From positions 186,001 to 250,000 of the forward strand of contig NZ_JAFFPR010000060.1 in the NCBI RefSeq assembly GCF_016918735.1: a stretch of 64,000 nt of DNA. The letters run 5' to 3'. The DNA comes from Leptospira abararensis (lineage in GTDB: Bacteria > Spirochaetota > Leptospiria > Leptospirales > Leptospiraceae). Numbering within the stretch: the first letter of the stretch is position 1; each line of letters starts with the position of its first letter. A model generated the notes under the pieces. That model ran no database searches. It had not been told where the DNA came from and was given only the letters and a program-made list of their open reading frames with translations. Positions 45,111 to 55,311 of this stretch are shown here, piece after piece. The position numbers were made by a program, and so were the translations under genes.

Positions 45111-46481
45111 TTATTTCGGATCCCATTTTTTCTTCAGTTCATCAAGTTCATCGGTCATAAAACCGGTGAGTTTTTTATCATCTTTTTGTAATGCAGTATA
45201 CTCAGTGTATTTGGTTTTTGCTTCTACGATGGCATCTTCACATTTACGAACTTCTTCCAAAGTCATTCGGTATACAGGAATGGAACTCAACCATTCGAAG
45301 TAAATGAACTTAGCAGCTCTTAGTTTATCTTCAAATTCTTTTTTGGATTTAATCCCTGTTACTTTTTCGTTCCATTTTTCTTTAATGAACCGAATGAGTT
45401 CTGAGTTCCTATCAATCTTTTCTTTTTCCAAACCCGCCAATCGTTTAAAACGACGAATGAGATGAGTTTTTCTAAAATCACAAAATCGTTTGATGATTTC
45501 TTCAGGTACAAAGTTACGAAGTTTTCCTTCGTGAGTGATAACGTTGATAGTAAGGACTTCGTTGTTTTCTTTAGTAAAAAGTTCTTTGATTTCTTTTTCG
45601 GAAGGTTCTTCGCCTTTTTTGGCAATGAGCTCAATTTTAAAGGTTTGGCTGGAATGATCCACATAGTCTTTTAGCCAGTTGTCTTTTCTTTCAATCAAAT
45701 CATCTAAATAATTAACTACTTTTTCACGGTTCCAATTCATGGGTGAATCAACAAGAAACAACTTCCCATCTTCTTTTTTGAAACCAAATGTGGTGGACAT
45801 GACAGTGTTACCATTGTCATTTTTAGACAATTTCACTTCTCCACCGTACCCTTTGTACCACGGAGTGACTTTCTTTGGTTTTCCCGTTTTGAGATAAGTG
45901 ACTTGGGAATCAATTACATCACTTAGTTTGTGAGCAGGGATGAAACAACGAAATCCCGTTGCAATTCCTTGGATGTTGTTTAAAAGGACAACGGGAACTT
46001 TTCCCACAAAGTGAATGGGTTCGTCTTCTGTTTCATCGTAGTTTTTGACATAATCAATGTCCGGCAAACTTTCAAAGAATCCTAAATCCTTGGCAAAGTC
46101 AGAAAGTTTTACTTCTGTATACCGAGGAGAGGCGATCGCATTAGGATCCAAAACATCACCAAAGGTTCCTTCTCCATGAACGAGTGGATAGTTATTCGCA
46201 AAAGCAAAGTCTTGTGCCATTTGAGAAAGGGCATCTTGGATGGAACGATCCCCGTGAGGATGGTATCCCATCGCAAGGCCGGCTACTTTTACTGTCTTTG
46301 TGTGACGGTTTCTTGCGTCCGAGTTCCACATCGCCCAAAGTATTCTTCGTTGAACAGGCTTTAGACCATCAATTTCTTGCGGAATGGCTCTCGAATCACA
46401 TACATAACGAGAGTATTTCCTTTGGTCATCATTCACTTGGTCTTCAAAGGGGCGTTTCGGATACTGTTCTTCGTTCTTCAT
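45111..46481 (-). CDS. Type IIA DNA topoisomerase, cleavage (A) subunit, short form without C-terminal domain
   Basis: 456 aa from ATG 46481, which has GGAA four bases upstream; the longer frame to 46553 adds 24 residues with no family match. WHD and tower domains: [30 protein letters not shown], the catalytic tyrosine in [11 protein letters not shown] (Y121) and [10 protein letters not shown]. GyrA and ParC have a ~300-residue beta-pinwheel after the coiled coil; this protein ends just after the coiled coil ([10 protein letters not shown]), like phage T4 gp52. At the position of GyrA Ser83 there is Arg (HGDRS). Confidence 0.88.
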   Translation of the reverse strand: MKNEEQYPKRPFEDQVNDDQRKYSRYVCDSRAIPQEIDGLKPVQRRILWAMWNSDARNRHTKTVKVAGLAMGYHPHGDRSIQDALSQMAQDFAFANNYPLVHGEGTFGDVLDPNAIASPRYTEVKLSDFAKDLGFFESLPDIDYVKNYDETEDEPIHFVGKVPVVLLNNIQGIATGFRCFIPAHKLSDVIDSQVTYLKTGKPKKVTPWYKGYGGEVKLSKNDNGNTVMSTTFGFKKEDGKLFLVDSPMNWNREKVVNYLDDLIERKDNWLKDYVDHSSQTFKIELIAKKGEEPSEKEIKELFTKENNEVLTINVITHEGKLRNFVPEEIIKRFCDFRKTHLIRRFKRLAGLEKEKIDRNSELIRFIKEKWNEKVTGIKSKKEFEDKLRAAKFIYFEWLSSIPVYRMTLEEVRKCEDAIVEAKTKYTEYTALQKDDKKLTGFMTDELDELKKKWDPK

Positions 46482-46561
46482 GGTTCCAAATGACACAGGG
46501 ATGGGGTGAATTGACTTGTCAAGCGGTTTTCCCTTTTTAGACTGGCGATACACACTGATCT

Positions 46562-47434
46562 ATGTCCCCAGAAACTCAAGAATACTCCCGATTCTATTGG
46601 CTTTTTTGTATCTTGATTTTTTTTTCTGGATCCAACTGCCAGAACCTGAAATCACTCATCACAAGAGATCCAATTTCAGAAATTCCCGCATCGATTCTCT
46701 ATTTAAAATCTCCCCGGAAAATGAACCCATCCTTCTTCAAAGAAGGGTCCTCTCACTTCCGCTTTATTGAATGGGAACCTGGAAAATCTAGTGGATATGC
46801 AGAGAAAATTGAGCTCAGTTTCCTTGCTTACGATAGTCTTTTTTTATCGAAAATAAAGTCAGAATTTGGAAACGAACCTTTTGAATCTTATAAGATCATT
46901 TGGAACAGAAAAGTGGGAAAATTCAAAAAAGAAGAATCCGAAAAACGAATTCTCTTTGTTTATACAAGCGCCTACGTTTCAGAAACAAAAGGTTCCACAC
47001 TCACCTCACTATTAGAAAATAAAACAAACGTCATTGAAAACAAAACTCAAATCGAAGAGTTCGACATATTCGAATTAGGTGGTGATACAGGATCACTCCT
47101 TGAGGAAGGAATTCGATCTACAGTTGGTGGGGATAGCCGCTGGTCCCATAGTTTGGGAAGTATGGAATTTTTCGCATCTTCCACTGTTTTTACCAAACAA
47201 TCAAACAATACAATCCAATCGGAACATGTTTCCAATCATTACGACTATTTACAACTTCGTTATGAATACAATGAAACAGAATCTGACAAACTATTTTTTA
47301 AACCGATCTATAAAGAAAATGATACACAAGTTTTTTTTGTCCCGCCTTACGCCAATGGACTGACTACCAAAACAAAAGAACCTTTTGGTTATAAGCGGAT
47401 CGGAGATTTTTTACTCAAAGAGGAAATGAAATGA
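46562..47434 (+). CDS. Putative lipoprotein
   Basis: 290 aa. N-terminal hydrophobic stretch [16 protein letters not shown] with lipobox Cys at about 26. Mature part beta-rich: [69 protein letters not shown]. No family recognised. First gene of a long co-directional run: its stop overlaps gltX as ATGA. Starts 80 bp from the divergent topoisomerase A subunit. Confidence 0.72.
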   Translation: MSPETQEYSRFYWLFCILIFFSGSNCQNLKSLITRDPISEIPASILYLKSPRKMNPSFFKEGSSHFRFIEWEPGKSSGYAEKIELSFLAYDSLFLSKIKSEFGNEPFESYKIIWNRKVGKFKKEESEKRILFVYTSAYVSETKGSTLTSLLENKTNVIENKTQIEEFDIFELGGDTGSLLEEGIRSTVGGDSRWSHSLGSMEFFASSTVFTKQSNNTIQSEHVSNHYDYLQLRYEYNETESDKLFFKPIYKENDTQVFFVPPYANGLTTKTKEPFGYKRIGDFLLKEEMK

Positions 47435-48981
47435 CAGAAGTTCGTACTCGTTTTGCCCCATCCCCATCAGGATTTCTCCACGTTGGAGGAGCAAGAACTG
47501 CCCTATTTAATTATTTATACGCAAAAGCAAAAAAAGGAAAGTTTTTACTTCGTATCGAAGACACGGACCAAGACCGGTCCACAGAAGCATCCTTCAAAAT
47601 CATTTTAGAATCTTTAAAGTGGCTCGGAATGGAGTGGGATGAAGGTCCTGGAGTGGGTGGTCCCAATGGCCCGTACACTCAGTCCGAAAGAATTCCTATC
47701 TATAAAGAATACACTGACAAACTGATTTCAGAAAAGAAAGCTTATCGTTGTTTTTGTTCCGCAGAGGAACTAGACGGCAAAAAGAAACAAGCTGATGCCA
47801 TGGGAATTCCTTATATTTATGATGGGAAATGTTCTGATCTAACAGAAACGGAAATCCAATCCCAAATCGATAACAAAATTCCTTTCACAGTAAGATTCAA
47901 AACTCCTCATAAAATTGTGATCGTTGATGATATGATCCAAGGAAAGGTAAAGTTTGAATCCAAACTCATTGGTGACTTTATCATAGTCAAATCGGATGGA
48001 TTTCCTTCGTATAACTATGCTGTGGTGATCGATGATGCACTTATGAAAATCACACATGTGATTCGGGGAGTGGGGCATCTTTCCAACACACCGCGCCAAA
48101 TATTGATCTTTGAAGCCTTTGGTTTTCCGCTGCCTCGTTTTGCTCATGCTAGCGAAATTGTAGGAACCGATGGGAAAAAACTATCCAAACGTGCGGGTGC
48201 CACATCGGTTCTTGCATTTCGTGATCTCGGTTATTCCAGTGATACCATGCGTAATTATATGGCCCTACTCGGTTGGACTTCTCCCGATGGGAAAGAATAC
48301 ATGAGTGACGAAGAGCTTTGTTCCGTCTTTGATGTGGAACGCTGCTCCAAATCCCCTGCTACCTTCGATGTATTTAAAAAATTGAAAGAAGAAGAAAAGG
48401 AAACTGTTGATTTCAATAAGTTATCCCTTCTTGGTCTTGCCGAATACTTAAATCCTAAATCAAAACTCAATTGGATGTCGAATAAATACATTCGCGATGT
48501 AAACATTGAAACTTTAGGAAAGGAACTCGAACCATTCCTAAAAGATTGCCAAATCCCGGAAGCCTTTAAGTCGGGAACCAATCCGCAACTCCTTTCCATT
48601 TTGGATTCCGTTCGTGTGTATTTGGATCGCCTAATCCAAGCCCCACCCTATATCGAAGAATTCTTTTTAGAGAATCTCCAATTCGAAAATGATGAGGCCA
48701 AACAATTGGTTTTGGAAGGAAACGGCAAGGCGGTGGTTTCTGCTTTTTATCAATATGTCAAAGCCCATGCCTTAGTGACTCCCGACGAATACAAGGAAGC
48801 CATGACAAAGGCGGGGGAAACGACTGGAGAAAAGGGAAGAACTCTCTTTATGCCCATTCGTGCCATTACTACGGGAAAATCTCACGGGCTAGAACTGCCC
48901 ATCCTCTTTAGCCTTCTCGGCCAAGAGAAGCTCGTCAAACGGATGGAACAGCTAGCTTTGGCCTTAGGGATTACGGTTTAG
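47431..48981 (+). CDS. gltX: Glutamyl-tRNA synthetase
   Basis: 516 aa, class I synthetase that charges tRNA-Glu, and in bacteria lacking GlnRS also tRNA-Gln for amidation. HIGH-like motif [11 protein letters not shown] (about 13-23), IEDTDQDRS, the CFCSAEEL cysteine pair and the KMSKS motif as KKLSKRAGA (about 250). The anticodon-binding domain occupies the last ~170 residues. Normal length. Coupled to the upstream lipoprotein gene by ATGA. No hairpin terminator follows, so transcription may continue into the next genes. Confidence 0.95.
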   Translation: MTEVRTRFAPSPSGFLHVGGARTALFNYLYAKAKKGKFLLRIEDTDQDRSTEASFKIILESLKWLGMEWDEGPGVGGPNGPYTQSERIPIYKEYTDKLISEKKAYRCFCSAEELDGKKKQADAMGIPYIYDGKCSDLTETEIQSQIDNKIPFTVRFKTPHKIVIVDDMIQGKVKFESKLIGDFIIVKSDGFPSYNYAVVIDDALMKITHVIRGVGHLSNTPRQILIFEAFGFPLPRFAHASEIVGTDGKKLSKRAGATSVLAFRDLGYSSDTMRNYMALLGWTSPDGKEYMSDEELCSVFDVERCSKSPATFDVFKKLKEEEKETVDFNKLSLLGLAEYLNPKSKLNWMSNKYIRDVNIETLGKELEPFLKDCQIPEAFKSGTNPQLLSILDSVRVYLDRLIQAPPYIEEFFLENLQFENDEAKQLVLEGNGKAVVSAFYQYVKAHALVTPDEYKEAMTKAGETTGEKGRTLFMPIRAITTGKSHGLELPILFSLLGQEKLVKRMEQLALALGITV

Positions 48982-49079
48982 GAAATTTTTTCCCCTCCCC
49001 TTCCGATTTAAAGGTTTTTTGACTTTTTTTCTCCCTCTCTTTCGTGTAATATAAATAGGAGAGGGGGACAAGGCGGCCA

Positions 49080-49682
49080 TTGACAGCACCATCAGAAGTT
49101 TTACCGTATTTGTTAACTCCCTCCGCAGGATCGTATGCGATGTTCCTACCTCCCGATATGTCCTCTGTCAGGCATTTCCGAACTGAACTCAAACGCACCC
49201 TAGAAGACAATGGTTTTAGTGCTGATAATATCATGCATATTGAATTAGCCGCTGACGAAGCGCTTACCAATGCGGTGAGTGCCAATGTTTCTTGTCACTG
49301 TGACGAAACCATCATTTGTCGGTGGCGGATTGATTCTTCCAAATTCACCCTTTATATTTTGGATTATGGATCAGGACTGTCGGAAGAAGGATCTCTTCCC
49401 GACACAGACAAAGACCTGCTTAAGGCAAACCAATCACAATGTTTTAGTACCTTTCTCGACCATATCAAAAATCACCAAAGTAAAAAACCGGACACCCTCC
49501 CTTATAATGGTTCAGGCCAAAAACATAAGAACATGGGAAAAGGATTGAAAATTATCAATGCCATGATGGACTCCGTTAAAGTAATGTTTCACGGAGAAGG
49601 AATGGTAGACGAAGCTCCGGCGGGGTTCAAAGTTATGGGCTCCATCATCGCTCTCGAATACGACCGTTCCAAACACTTATAA
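49080..49682 (+). CDS. RsbW-like histidine-kinase-fold ATPase, putative anti-sigma factor
   Basis: 200 aa. HATPase_c fold: HIELAADEALTNAV (N box), LDYGSGL (G1) and NMGKGLKIINAMMDSV (G2), typical of the SpoIIAB/RsbW serine kinases that bind sigma factors or antagonists. Longer than RsbW by an internal ~45-residue insertion between G1 and G2. No sigma or antagonist gene is adjacent, so partners are elsewhere. The frame begins at TTG 49080 with AAGG six bases upstream; ATG 49140 would truncate the fold. Confidence 0.8.
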   Translation: MTAPSEVLPYLLTPSAGSYAMFLPPDMSSVRHFRTELKRTLEDNGFSADNIMHIELAADEALTNAVSANVSCHCDETIICRWRIDSSKFTLYILDYGSGLSEEGSLPDTDKDLLKANQSQCFSTFLDHIKNHQSKKPDTLPYNGSGQKHKNMGKGLKIINAMMDSVKVMFHGEGMVDEAPAGFKVMGSIIALEYDRSKHL

Positions 49683-49683
49683 T

Positions 49684-50790
49684 TTGATCCTTCATATCAA
49701 TACTTCCCGCGAATGGCGCGGTGGAGAACAACAGCTTTATTATTTAGTCCAAGGACTAACCACTTTCAAAATCCCACAAATGATTGTAGGCCAACCTGGA
49801 TCTCCTTTAGAAACCAAATGCAAAGAGAATGGATATGAATTTGTTCCCATCGAAATGCGTGGAGAATGGGATAGAAAGGCATATAAGAATATTCGATCTC
49901 TCTGTATTTCTAAAAATGTAAAACTCATCCACACTCATACGGCTCATGCACATACATTGGCTCTTCTTTCCAAAAGAAATCACTTAAATATTCCTCTCAT
50001 TGTATCTCGCAGGGTAGACTTCAAACCGAAATCCAGTTTCTTTTCTAGATGGAAGTACCAACATCTAGCAAACGACTATTACTTGCCCGTTTCGCAAAAG
50101 ATCAAAGAAGTGATGATGGAAAGTAAAATTGCTCCAGAAAGAATCATCACAGTTTATTCGGGAATTGATTTAAAAAGATTTTCTAAATCCGTCCCTCATG
50201 AATACTTAAAAGAAGAATTTCATATTCCCAAAAAATGCATTGTGATTGGGAATGTGGCAGCTCTTGTGGATCACAAAGACCAAGAAACATTACTCAACGC
50301 AATAGCAAAGATGAGAACGGGTGCTGACTTTCGCCTAATGATCGTAGGTGAAGGGAAACTTGAAAACAAACTCAAAACCCAAGCGGAACAATTAGGAATC
50401 ACCGAAAAAGTAATTTTTACTGGTTATCGTAAAGACATCCCCGCCCTACTTTCTTTATTTAATATCTTCACACTCACCTCCAAAGAAGAAGGCCTTGGAA
50501 CTTCTGTTTTAGATGCGATGGCCTCAGGACTTCCGATTGTTGCCACCAATGGTGGTGGAATTGGGGAAATGTTAGACCATAACGAAGGTGCTTACGTATG
50601 TTCTGTGGGAGATGCAGAGAATATTGCGTTAGGTTTGGACAAACTGGTTGGCTCCGAAGAATTACGAACCAAGTTCGGAACGTTCAACAAAACCTCGGTC
50701 AAACGATTTTCTGTCACCAAAACAGTTGAAAAAACAAAACTAATCTATTATTCCTTTTTAGGAGATAGTTTGTACGGAGAGGGAACATGA
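49684..50790 (+). CDS. Glycosyltransferase family 4 (GT-B fold)
   Basis: 368 aa. GT-B architecture: EWRGGEQQLYYLVQGL (N-terminal Gly-rich loop), LIHTHTAHAHTLALL, RRVDF, and the C-terminal EX7E block EGLGTSVLDAMASGLPIVATNGGG. Likely adds a sugar to a lipopolysaccharide or other glycan. Starts at TTG 49684, one base after the previous stop, with no ribosome binding site, so it is probably translated by coupling. Overlaps polA as ATGA. Confidence 0.9.
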   Translation: MILHINTSREWRGGEQQLYYLVQGLTTFKIPQMIVGQPGSPLETKCKENGYEFVPIEMRGEWDRKAYKNIRSLCISKNVKLIHTHTAHAHTLALLSKRNHLNIPLIVSRRVDFKPKSSFFSRWKYQHLANDYYLPVSQKIKEVMMESKIAPERIITVYSGIDLKRFSKSVPHEYLKEEFHIPKKCIVIGNVAALVDHKDQETLLNAIAKMRTGADFRLMIVGEGKLENKLKTQAEQLGITEKVIFTGYRKDIPALLSLFNIFTLTSKEEGLGTSVLDAMASGLPIVATNGGGIGEMLDHNEGAYVCSVGDAENIALGLDKLVGSEELRTKFGTFNKTSVKRFSVTKTVEKTKLIYYSFLGDSLYGEGT

Positions 50791-53606
50791 GCGGAAGACT
50801 ACTCATCATTGACGGCCATGCCTTGGCTTTCCGAGCCTATTTTGCTTTTGCTGCATCCAACCTCACCAATTCCAAAACGGGACTTCCTAGTGGTGCCATC
50901 TTTGGATTCTGGAGGATGTTATTCAAACTCTTGCAAGATGAAAAGGTATCTCATATTGCCTTCACATTCGACCCGGGCACAAGACTCGAAAGAAATGATT
51001 TGTATGAGGACTACAAAGCGCATAGAAAACCAATGCCTGAGGATCTAAAACCACAGATCCACAAAATCTATGAGATGTTAAAGGCATTAGAATTCCCCAT
51101 GTACAAAATGGATGGAATTGAAGCAGATGATATCATCGGTTCATTGTGTAAAAAATTTGCGAAAGACTTTGAAGAAATCATCATCCTCTCGAGTGACAAA
51201 GACCTATACCAAGTTCTCGATAAAAACATACATATGTTACGTGGGAAACGGGGTGTTTCCGAATTTGAAAAAATCGATCCCAAGTGGGTAGAAGAAAATA
51301 TTGGAATCACCAAAGAACAAGTGACCGATTATATGGCGCTTCTCGGTGATGCCTCCGACAACATCCCCGGTGTCAAAGGTGTGGGTGAAAAAGGGGCGGC
51401 TAAACTCATCCAAGAATTTGGAAACTTAGAAACCATTTATAAAAAACTAGACCAAGTCAAAAACAAATCCCTTATCGATAAACTAGCGGCGGACAAAGAG
51501 AACGCTTTTTTATCTCGAAAACTCGCTACCATTGTCACCAACCTCAAACTAGATATCAAAAAGAATGATTTAAAAATTCCGAATTATTATGATCCGGCCA
51601 AAGTACAATACTTTAAAGATGAAGGATACAATGTCCTCCACCGTGACCTTGCCAAACAAGCGGGAATTCCCATCACCAGCGATGGGGATAACAAAGAAGT
51701 CAGTTCCGAACCAACAACTGGAAAAAAAGGAAAAAAAACTGCAGAAGATTCAACCAACGAAAAAACCGAATCAAAACCAAACAAAGGTTCTGCGGTATCT
51801 AAAAAGAACTACAAACGAATCCAAACTTTAGACGATTTGAAAAAAATCGTTAGCAAACTCGATCCGAAAAAACCAATCTCTGTGGACACAGAAACCACAT
51901 CTTCTGATCCCATGCTTGCTGAGTTGTTAGGTGTTTCTTTTTCTCAGGAACCTGGTGTTGGTTATTATATCGCTTTCTCACATCCAGAATCTATTTATAG
52001 CCACCTCCTTCCAACACCCGAAGAAGGACTAGTAGTTTTAAAACCAATGTTAACCGATCCCAAGTGGAAAAAAATCGGGCAAAACATCAAATATGATTTA
52101 TTAGTGCTTCGAAATTACGGTCTGGAACTTGCGGGAATTTACTTTGATACCATGCTTGCCTCTTATCTTTTGAATCCAGGAGAACGTCGTCACAATATGG
52201 ACGATATGGCCGTCGATTATTTGGATTACAAAACCATCACTTACGAAGAGTTAGTTGGCACGGGCAAAAAAAAACAAAACCTATACGATATAGACCCTGA
52301 AAAAGTTTCCGAATATGCCTGCGAAGATGCTGACATCACCTTACAACTTTGTAATGTGCTCGCACCAAAAATGGACGAAGGTATTCATAAAAAATTATTT
52401 TTTGATATTGAAATGCCAGTTCTTTTGACACTGGCGGATATGGAATTTGAAGGAATTGCCGTAGAACCAGGATACTTCGAATCCCTTTCCAAAATCTTTG
52501 AAACTAAAATCAAAGAACACGAAAAGAACATTCATTTCTTTGCCGGAAGACCATTTAACATCAACTCAACGAAAGAACTACAAACCGTTCTATTCGAAGA
52601 CTTACGTCTTCCTGCTGAGAAAAAAACACAAACGGGATACTCCACAGACCATTCTGTTTTGGAATCTCTCCAAGGAACTCACCCCATCATTGATCATTTG
52701 TTAGAGATCAGAAAATTTTCCAAACTCAAATCCACTTATACGGACACTCTCCCCACACTCATCAATCCCAAAACGGGTCGAATCCATACAAGTTACAACC
52801 AAACCATTGCCGCCACAGGCAGATTGTCCTCAACAAACCCCAACTTACAAAACATCCCGATCAAAGATGAAGAAGGAAGGTTACTCAGAAAAGGATTTAT
52901 TGCCAAAAAAGGATTCGAAATCCTATCCCTAGACTATAGCCAAATTGAACTCCGAATCATGGCCCACTTTGCCAATGACCCGCAAATGATGGACGCTTAC
53001 AAATCGGGAGCCGATATCCACAAACGAACCGCAGCCGGCCTTTTTGGGATCCCAGAAGACCAAGTAACTCCCGATATGCGAAATAAAGCAAAGGTGGTTA
53101 ACTTTTCTGTGATTTATGGAGTCACTTCATTTGGACTTTCCAACAACTTAAGGATTAGTCGTAAAGAAGCTAAAGAATTCATCGAAAAGTATTTTGCCAC
53201 CTATACGGGTGTGGGAACTTATATGGAAGAAATCGTTGAGTTTTGTAAAGAACACGGCTATGTGGAAACACTACTTGGTCGTCGGCGTTACCTTCCCGAT
53301 ATCCATTCCAAACATAAAATGGCCAGTGAAGCTGCCAAACGTGTCGCCATCAATTCACCCATCCAAGGAACTTCTGCGGATATGATAAAGTTAGCAATGA
53401 TTCAGATCCAAAAGAAAATCAAAAAAGAATCATTTCGTTCCAAACTCATCCTCCAAGTCCATGATGAACTAGTATTTGAAGTAGATCCAAAAGAAAAAAA
53501 AGAATTCTACCAAATGGCCAAAGAAGAAATGGAATCTGCAATGAAATTAAAAGTTCCCATTGTCGCCCAAGGGAAGTTTGGCGGTAACTGGGATGAAGCG
53601 CATTAG
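50787..53606 (+). CDS. polA: DNA polymerase I
   Basis: 939 aa with all three domains. 5'-3' exonuclease (to ~290): LLIIDGHALAFRAYFA, GIEADDIIGSL, LLGDASDNIPGVKGVGEKGA. A Lys/Glu-rich linker at ~300-350. 3'-5' exonuclease with intact exo I SVDTETT, exo II NIKYDLLVL and exo III YACEDADITL, so proofreading is probably functional. Polymerase domain with motif A LSLDYSQIELRIMA, the O helix RNKAKVVNFSVIYG and motif C LQVHDELVFEV. Used in replication and repair. Its 3' end overlaps the next gene by 14 bases. Confidence 0.97.
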   Translation: MSGRLLIIDGHALAFRAYFAFAASNLTNSKTGLPSGAIFGFWRMLFKLLQDEKVSHIAFTFDPGTRLERNDLYEDYKAHRKPMPEDLKPQIHKIYEMLKALEFPMYKMDGIEADDIIGSLCKKFAKDFEEIIILSSDKDLYQVLDKNIHMLRGKRGVSEFEKIDPKWVEENIGITKEQVTDYMALLGDASDNIPGVKGVGEKGAAKLIQEFGNLETIYKKLDQVKNKSLIDKLAADKENAFLSRKLATIVTNLKLDIKKNDLKIPNYYDPAKVQYFKDEGYNVLHRDLAKQAGIPITSDGDNKEVSSEPTTGKKGKKTAEDSTNEKTESKPNKGSAVSKKNYKRIQTLDDLKKIVSKLDPKKPISVDTETTSSDPMLAELLGVSFSQEPGVGYYIAFSHPESIYSHLLPTPEEGLVVLKPMLTDPKWKKIGQNIKYDLLVLRNYGLELAGIYFDTMLASYLLNPGERRHNMDDMAVDYLDYKTITYEELVGTGKKKQNLYDIDPEKVSEYACEDADITLQLCNVLAPKMDEGIHKKLFFDIEMPVLLTLADMEFEGIAVEPGYFESLSKIFETKIKEHEKNIHFFAGRPFNINSTKELQTVLFEDLRLPAEKKTQTGYSTDHSVLESLQGTHPIIDHLLEIRKFSKLKSTYTDTLPTLINPKTGRIHTSYNQTIAATGRLSSTNPNLQNIPIKDEEGRLLRKGFIAKKGFEILSLDYSQIELRIMAHFANDPQMMDAYKSGADIHKRTAAGLFGIPEDQVTPDMRNKAKVVNFSVIYGVTSFGLSNNLRISRKEAKEFIEKYFATYTGVGTYMEEIVEFCKEHGYVETLLGRRRYLPDIHSKHKMASEAAKRVAINSPIQGTSADMIKLAMIQIQKKIKKESFRSKLILQVHDELVFEVDPKEKKEFYQMAKEEMESAMKLKVPIVAQGKFGGNWDEAH

Positions 53607-55290
53607 GCCTTTTGCCTTACTTTTTCTCTTTTTTCTATTTTATCTTTGGAACACGAAGGATCTATTCTTAAACGATAACCTCTATGGTCGATTCGACTGG
53701 GATATGTATAGTTTCCATGTCGAATTCTTAAGAAAGTCCTTCTTAGAATTTGGTACCATCTTCCCATTATGGAATCCGTATTATGGTGCTGGGTTTCCTG
53801 TCTGGGAAAACCCAACAAGTAAGGTGGCGAGTTTCACCCATCTATTTGTTCTTTTTTTTCCCACACTCACCGCACTAAAGATTAGTTTTCTATTTTACTT
53901 TATCTTATCTGGAATTCTCAATTTTCACTCCTTCCGGTTTTATACAAAATCAAATGTTTTGGCTTCGTTACTTTTCACATTGGTATTTCAATTTTCTGGA
54001 TTTGTATTTCAAAAATTCTATGCCGGCCACTTAAACCAAATCCCTGGACTATTTTTACCGGCTCTTGTATATTACATTCTTAGTTTTACTAAAAAACAAA
54101 ATTGGGGAATCGCGATATTAGTTACAACAATCACCTATATTTTGTTATCCGAAGGAAGCATCTACCCCCTTTCCCAAACAGCATTCCTTGTATTCTTTAT
54201 GGTCATTAGAGAAGTGTATCTTTCTGATTCTCCTATAGGGGCAATCAACCGATTTGCAAAACTCTCACTCTTTGTATTAGGCATTCTCGCCATCAAATGG
54301 TTTCCGATGTACCAATTCATCCATTCCGTGGGTAGATATTTTGTGGGAGATTACCACCATTTACATTGGAAAGACTACTATCCAATTTTTTTCGGTTCTT
54401 CCCAACATCCACTACTCGCCAAACCTCTATCACAAATGCAATACCGGTATTGGGAGTATGGAAACTATCTAGGCCAGTTGCCATTATTTCTCTCGCCTTT
54501 GCTATTCTTTACAAAAAGAAAAATGGTTTCCGTTCTCTTCCTTCTTTTACTTGTTTTGTGGTTGATGGCAGGAAATACTTCCACCTTTTCACCTGCAGCA
54601 ATCTTAGAACTCCTACCTATTTATTCCTTAGAACGAGTCTATCCCAGATGGAGTCTTAGTGTGGTTTTTTTATATGTTTGGTGTTTGGCGGTTGGGTTTC
54701 AAAATCTTTGGAACCAGGTTCCCCAAAAATTTCATACAATACTCGGTGTTATCACTATACTTTGTTTACTACTTCATGCCCAAGAGGCAAGGAAAATGAA
54801 CACAAAGTTTCTTTCAGAAATCTTTGTTCTTCCTTTGCCAGAAGTTTCCATTCAAAATCAAAATCACTATCCAATCGCTGTTTCTACCGTTCCCGATTAC
54901 GGGGCTGATTCAAAAATGTTGCCAGCCCTACAAGCGAACCTATCGACGAATGATATTTATGAAAATATAACTTTCTATTTTACGAATCAAACGATAGGAG
55001 ATACAGACTATAGAGGTGAATTCTATATTCTTGAGACGGGTAAGAAGATAGAACCGGAATCCTGGAAACCGGACGAGTTTCAATTCAAAATATTACAAAA
55101 AAAGCAAACCCTTGTTATTAATCAAAAATTTCATTCGAATTTTTCGACAAATGAGGAATCGATAAAACCATGTTCCCTTAAAGGATACTTAGCAATAAAA
55201 GCAGAGAAAACGATCAATCATCTAACAATAGTTTACAATCCATCCCTGGCACTAAATTTCAAAAACAGAACGGAACAAAACTGTTTCTAA
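53593..55290 (+). CDS. YfhO-like polytopic membrane protein
   Basis: About 565 aa from ATG 53593. Around ten transmembrane segments after a luminal loop with GRFDWDMYSFHVEFL and NPYYGAGFPVWENPTS, the pattern of YfhO/GT-C proteins that carry an acidic first loop for a polyprenol-linked sugar. The last ~110 residues are soluble. It may transfer a sugar outside the inner membrane. Overlaps polA by 14 bases; the next gene is convergent. Confidence 0.75.
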   Translation: MKRIRPFALLFLFFLFYLWNTKDLFLNDNLYGRFDWDMYSFHVEFLRKSFLEFGTIFPLWNPYYGAGFPVWENPTSKVASFTHLFVLFFPTLTALKISFLFYFILSGILNFHSFRFYTKSNVLASLLFTLVFQFSGFVFQKFYAGHLNQIPGLFLPALVYYILSFTKKQNWGIAILVTTITYILLSEGSIYPLSQTAFLVFFMVIREVYLSDSPIGAINRFAKLSLFVLGILAIKWFPMYQFIHSVGRYFVGDYHHLHWKDYYPIFFGSSQHPLLAKPLSQMQYRYWEYGNYLGQLPLFLSPLLFFTKRKMVSVLFLLLLVLWLMAGNTSTFSPAAILELLPIYSLERVYPRWSLSVVFLYVWCLAVGFQNLWNQVPQKFHTILGVITILCLLLHAQEARKMNTKFLSEIFVLPLPEVSIQNQNHYPIAVSTVPDYGADSKMLPALQANLSTNDIYENITFYFTNQTIGDTDYRGEFYILETGKKIEPESWKPDEFQFKILQKKQTLVINQKFHSNFSTNEESIKPCSLKGYLAIKAEKTINHLTIVYNPSLALNFKNRTEQNCF

Positions 55291-55311
55291 TGATTCAAAC
55301 ATTTTTTTTAA

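Noticed and set aside
42978..46481. Topoisomerase pair as part of a resident prophage
   Set aside because: Neighbours are a beta-lactamase-family hydrolase, a lipoprotein and gltX; no capsid, portal, integrase or lysis genes are nearby.
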